DNA of 64,000 bases. Origin: Mycolicibacterium sp. YH-1. GTDB taxonomy: Bacteria; Actinomycetota; Actinomycetes; Mycobacteriales; Mycobacteriaceae. The position numbers were made by a program, and so were the translations under genes. The notes beneath the pieces were generated by a model. The model was not told the origin of the DNA. It saw only the letters and a list, made by a program, of their open reading frames with translations, and made no database searches. The stretch's first letter is position 1. Every line of letters begins with the position of its first letter. Below are positions 63,425 through 64,000 of this stretch, piece after piece. The stretch is from assembly GCF_022557175.1 (NCBI RefSeq), contig NZ_CP092915.1:5952001-6016000 (forward strand), read 5' to 3'.

Positions 63425-64000
63425 GCCTCGCAACAGTCCTAACGCCGCTGCCCGTCCTGATCCCGACTCTTGCCGCCGCGGGGACGTTGCTCGCGAGCCG
63501 CATGCCGCGACTGCAACGGGTGATCACCGTGGTGGCGTTGATGGCGGTCGTCGCGGTCTGCGCGGTCCTGGTCTACCTGGCCGACCGGGACGGCACCATC
63601 GTTGTGCACGTCGGCGGGTGGGAGCAGTCCATACCCGGTATGGGCCCCCTGGGCATCTCGCTTGTGGTGGACCGGCTCTCGGCGCTGATGCTCGTCGTGT
63701 CGGCGATCGTGCTGCTCGCCGTCGTCTTCTACGCCATCGGCCAGGGCATCCGCGACGGCGACGAACGCCAGCCGGTGTCGATCTTCCTGCCGACCTATCT
63801 GGTGCTGTCGGCGGGCGTGTGCATGGCGTTCCTCGCGGGCGACCTGTTCAACCTGTTCGTCGGCTTCGAGGTGCTGCTGTCCGCAAGCTTCGTGCTGTTG
63901 ACCATCGGCGCGAGCGCGGAGCGGGTGCGCGCGGGTATCGCCTACGTGATGGTGTCGATGGTCAGCTCGCTGATCTTCCTGATCGGCATCGCGATGATCT
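63421..64000 (+). CDS. mnhD: Na+/H+ antiporter subunit D (MnhD/MrpD), partial
   Basis: GTG at 63421 (overlapping the subunit C stop by 4 nt) opens a frame still open at the window end; about 193 codons are visible. It reads as a NuoM/N-like protein: N-terminal helix LTPLPVLIPTLAAAGTLLAS, then VVDRLSALMLVVSAIVLLAV, then VFLPTYLVLSAGVCMAFLAGDLFNLFVGFEVLLSASF, which contains the conserved Glu of this superfamily. The rest of the Mrp operon lies beyond the window. Confidence 0.92.
   Translation, partial: MSLATVLTPLPVLIPTLAAAGTLLASRMPRLQRVITVVALMAVVAVCAVLVYLADRDGTIVVHVGGWEQSIPGMGPLGISLVVDRLSALMLVVSAIVLLAVVFYAIGQGIRDGDERQPVSIFLPTYLVLSAGVCMAFLAGDLFNLFVGFEVLLSASFVLLTIGASAERVRAGIAYVMVSMVSSLIFLIGIAMI

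Overview
The window is from a high-GC actinobacterium and almost certainly a non-tuberculous Mycobacterium (Mycolicibacterium-type). The gene order reproduces, in reverse, the M. tuberculosis block from Rv0482 (murB) down to Rv0435c. Lineage markers include hbhA, umaA, icl, ramB, lpdC and groEL2 with twin CIRCE operators. Coding density is very high, with many 1-8 nt overlaps and many GTG/TTG starts. I saw no tRNA, rRNA, CRISPR array, insertion sequence or phage gene.

Layout. 1-8149: cell-wall and surface block (murB, DUF2505, a methyltransferase, a nitrilase-family hydrolase, a DUF2993 membrane protein, deoC, a secreted DUF2599 protein, a DUF2516 membrane protein, hbhA, an XRE regulator, a DUF445 membrane protein). 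8258-11672: TetR regulator, class III PPK2, umaA, fadB2. 11705-18718: C2/fatty-acid metabolism (icl, a thioesterase, ramB, lpdC and small membrane proteins), with two repeated TGCAAAGG-type boxes upstream of icl and ramB. 18747-22380: DUF779 protein, prolyl oligopeptidase, a DAPDH-like dehydrogenase. 22452-25624: an accessory cassette of looser codon usage. It holds a small membrane protein, a lipoprotein, a DUF2563/EspC-like small protein, a 505-aa putative type VII secretion substrate with a glycine-zipper C-terminus, and a second paralogous small membrane protein. This is the best candidate for an undescribed system.

25921-38412: metabolic and accessory genes (crotonase, DUF2889, membrane protein, class I PPK2, aldehyde dehydrogenase, PAP2, DinB-like and ClbS/DfsB-like proteins, VOC protein, D-aminoacylase, secreted protein, flavin-binding protein, MFS transporter). 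38487-41687: groEL2 with two CIRCE elements, the divergent DUF5995 gene and a cupin. 41684-50908: UvrA-like ATPase, DEIH helicase, SRPBCC protein, a ferredoxin-NADP reductase with a candidate IdeR iron box, HAD hydrolase, two bacterial PH-domain proteins. 50931-56919: SDR, moeA, psd, pssA and a tandem AAA ATPase, a compact phospholipid/molybdenum-cofactor operon. 56920-59984: methyltransferase and a TetR regulator among SRPBCC-like genes. 60093-64000: the start of an Mrp (Mnh) Na+/H+ antiporter operon (A/B fusion, C, D), with D cut by the window end.

Functional calls rest on reading motifs and on remembered family and synteny knowledge. No database search was possible.
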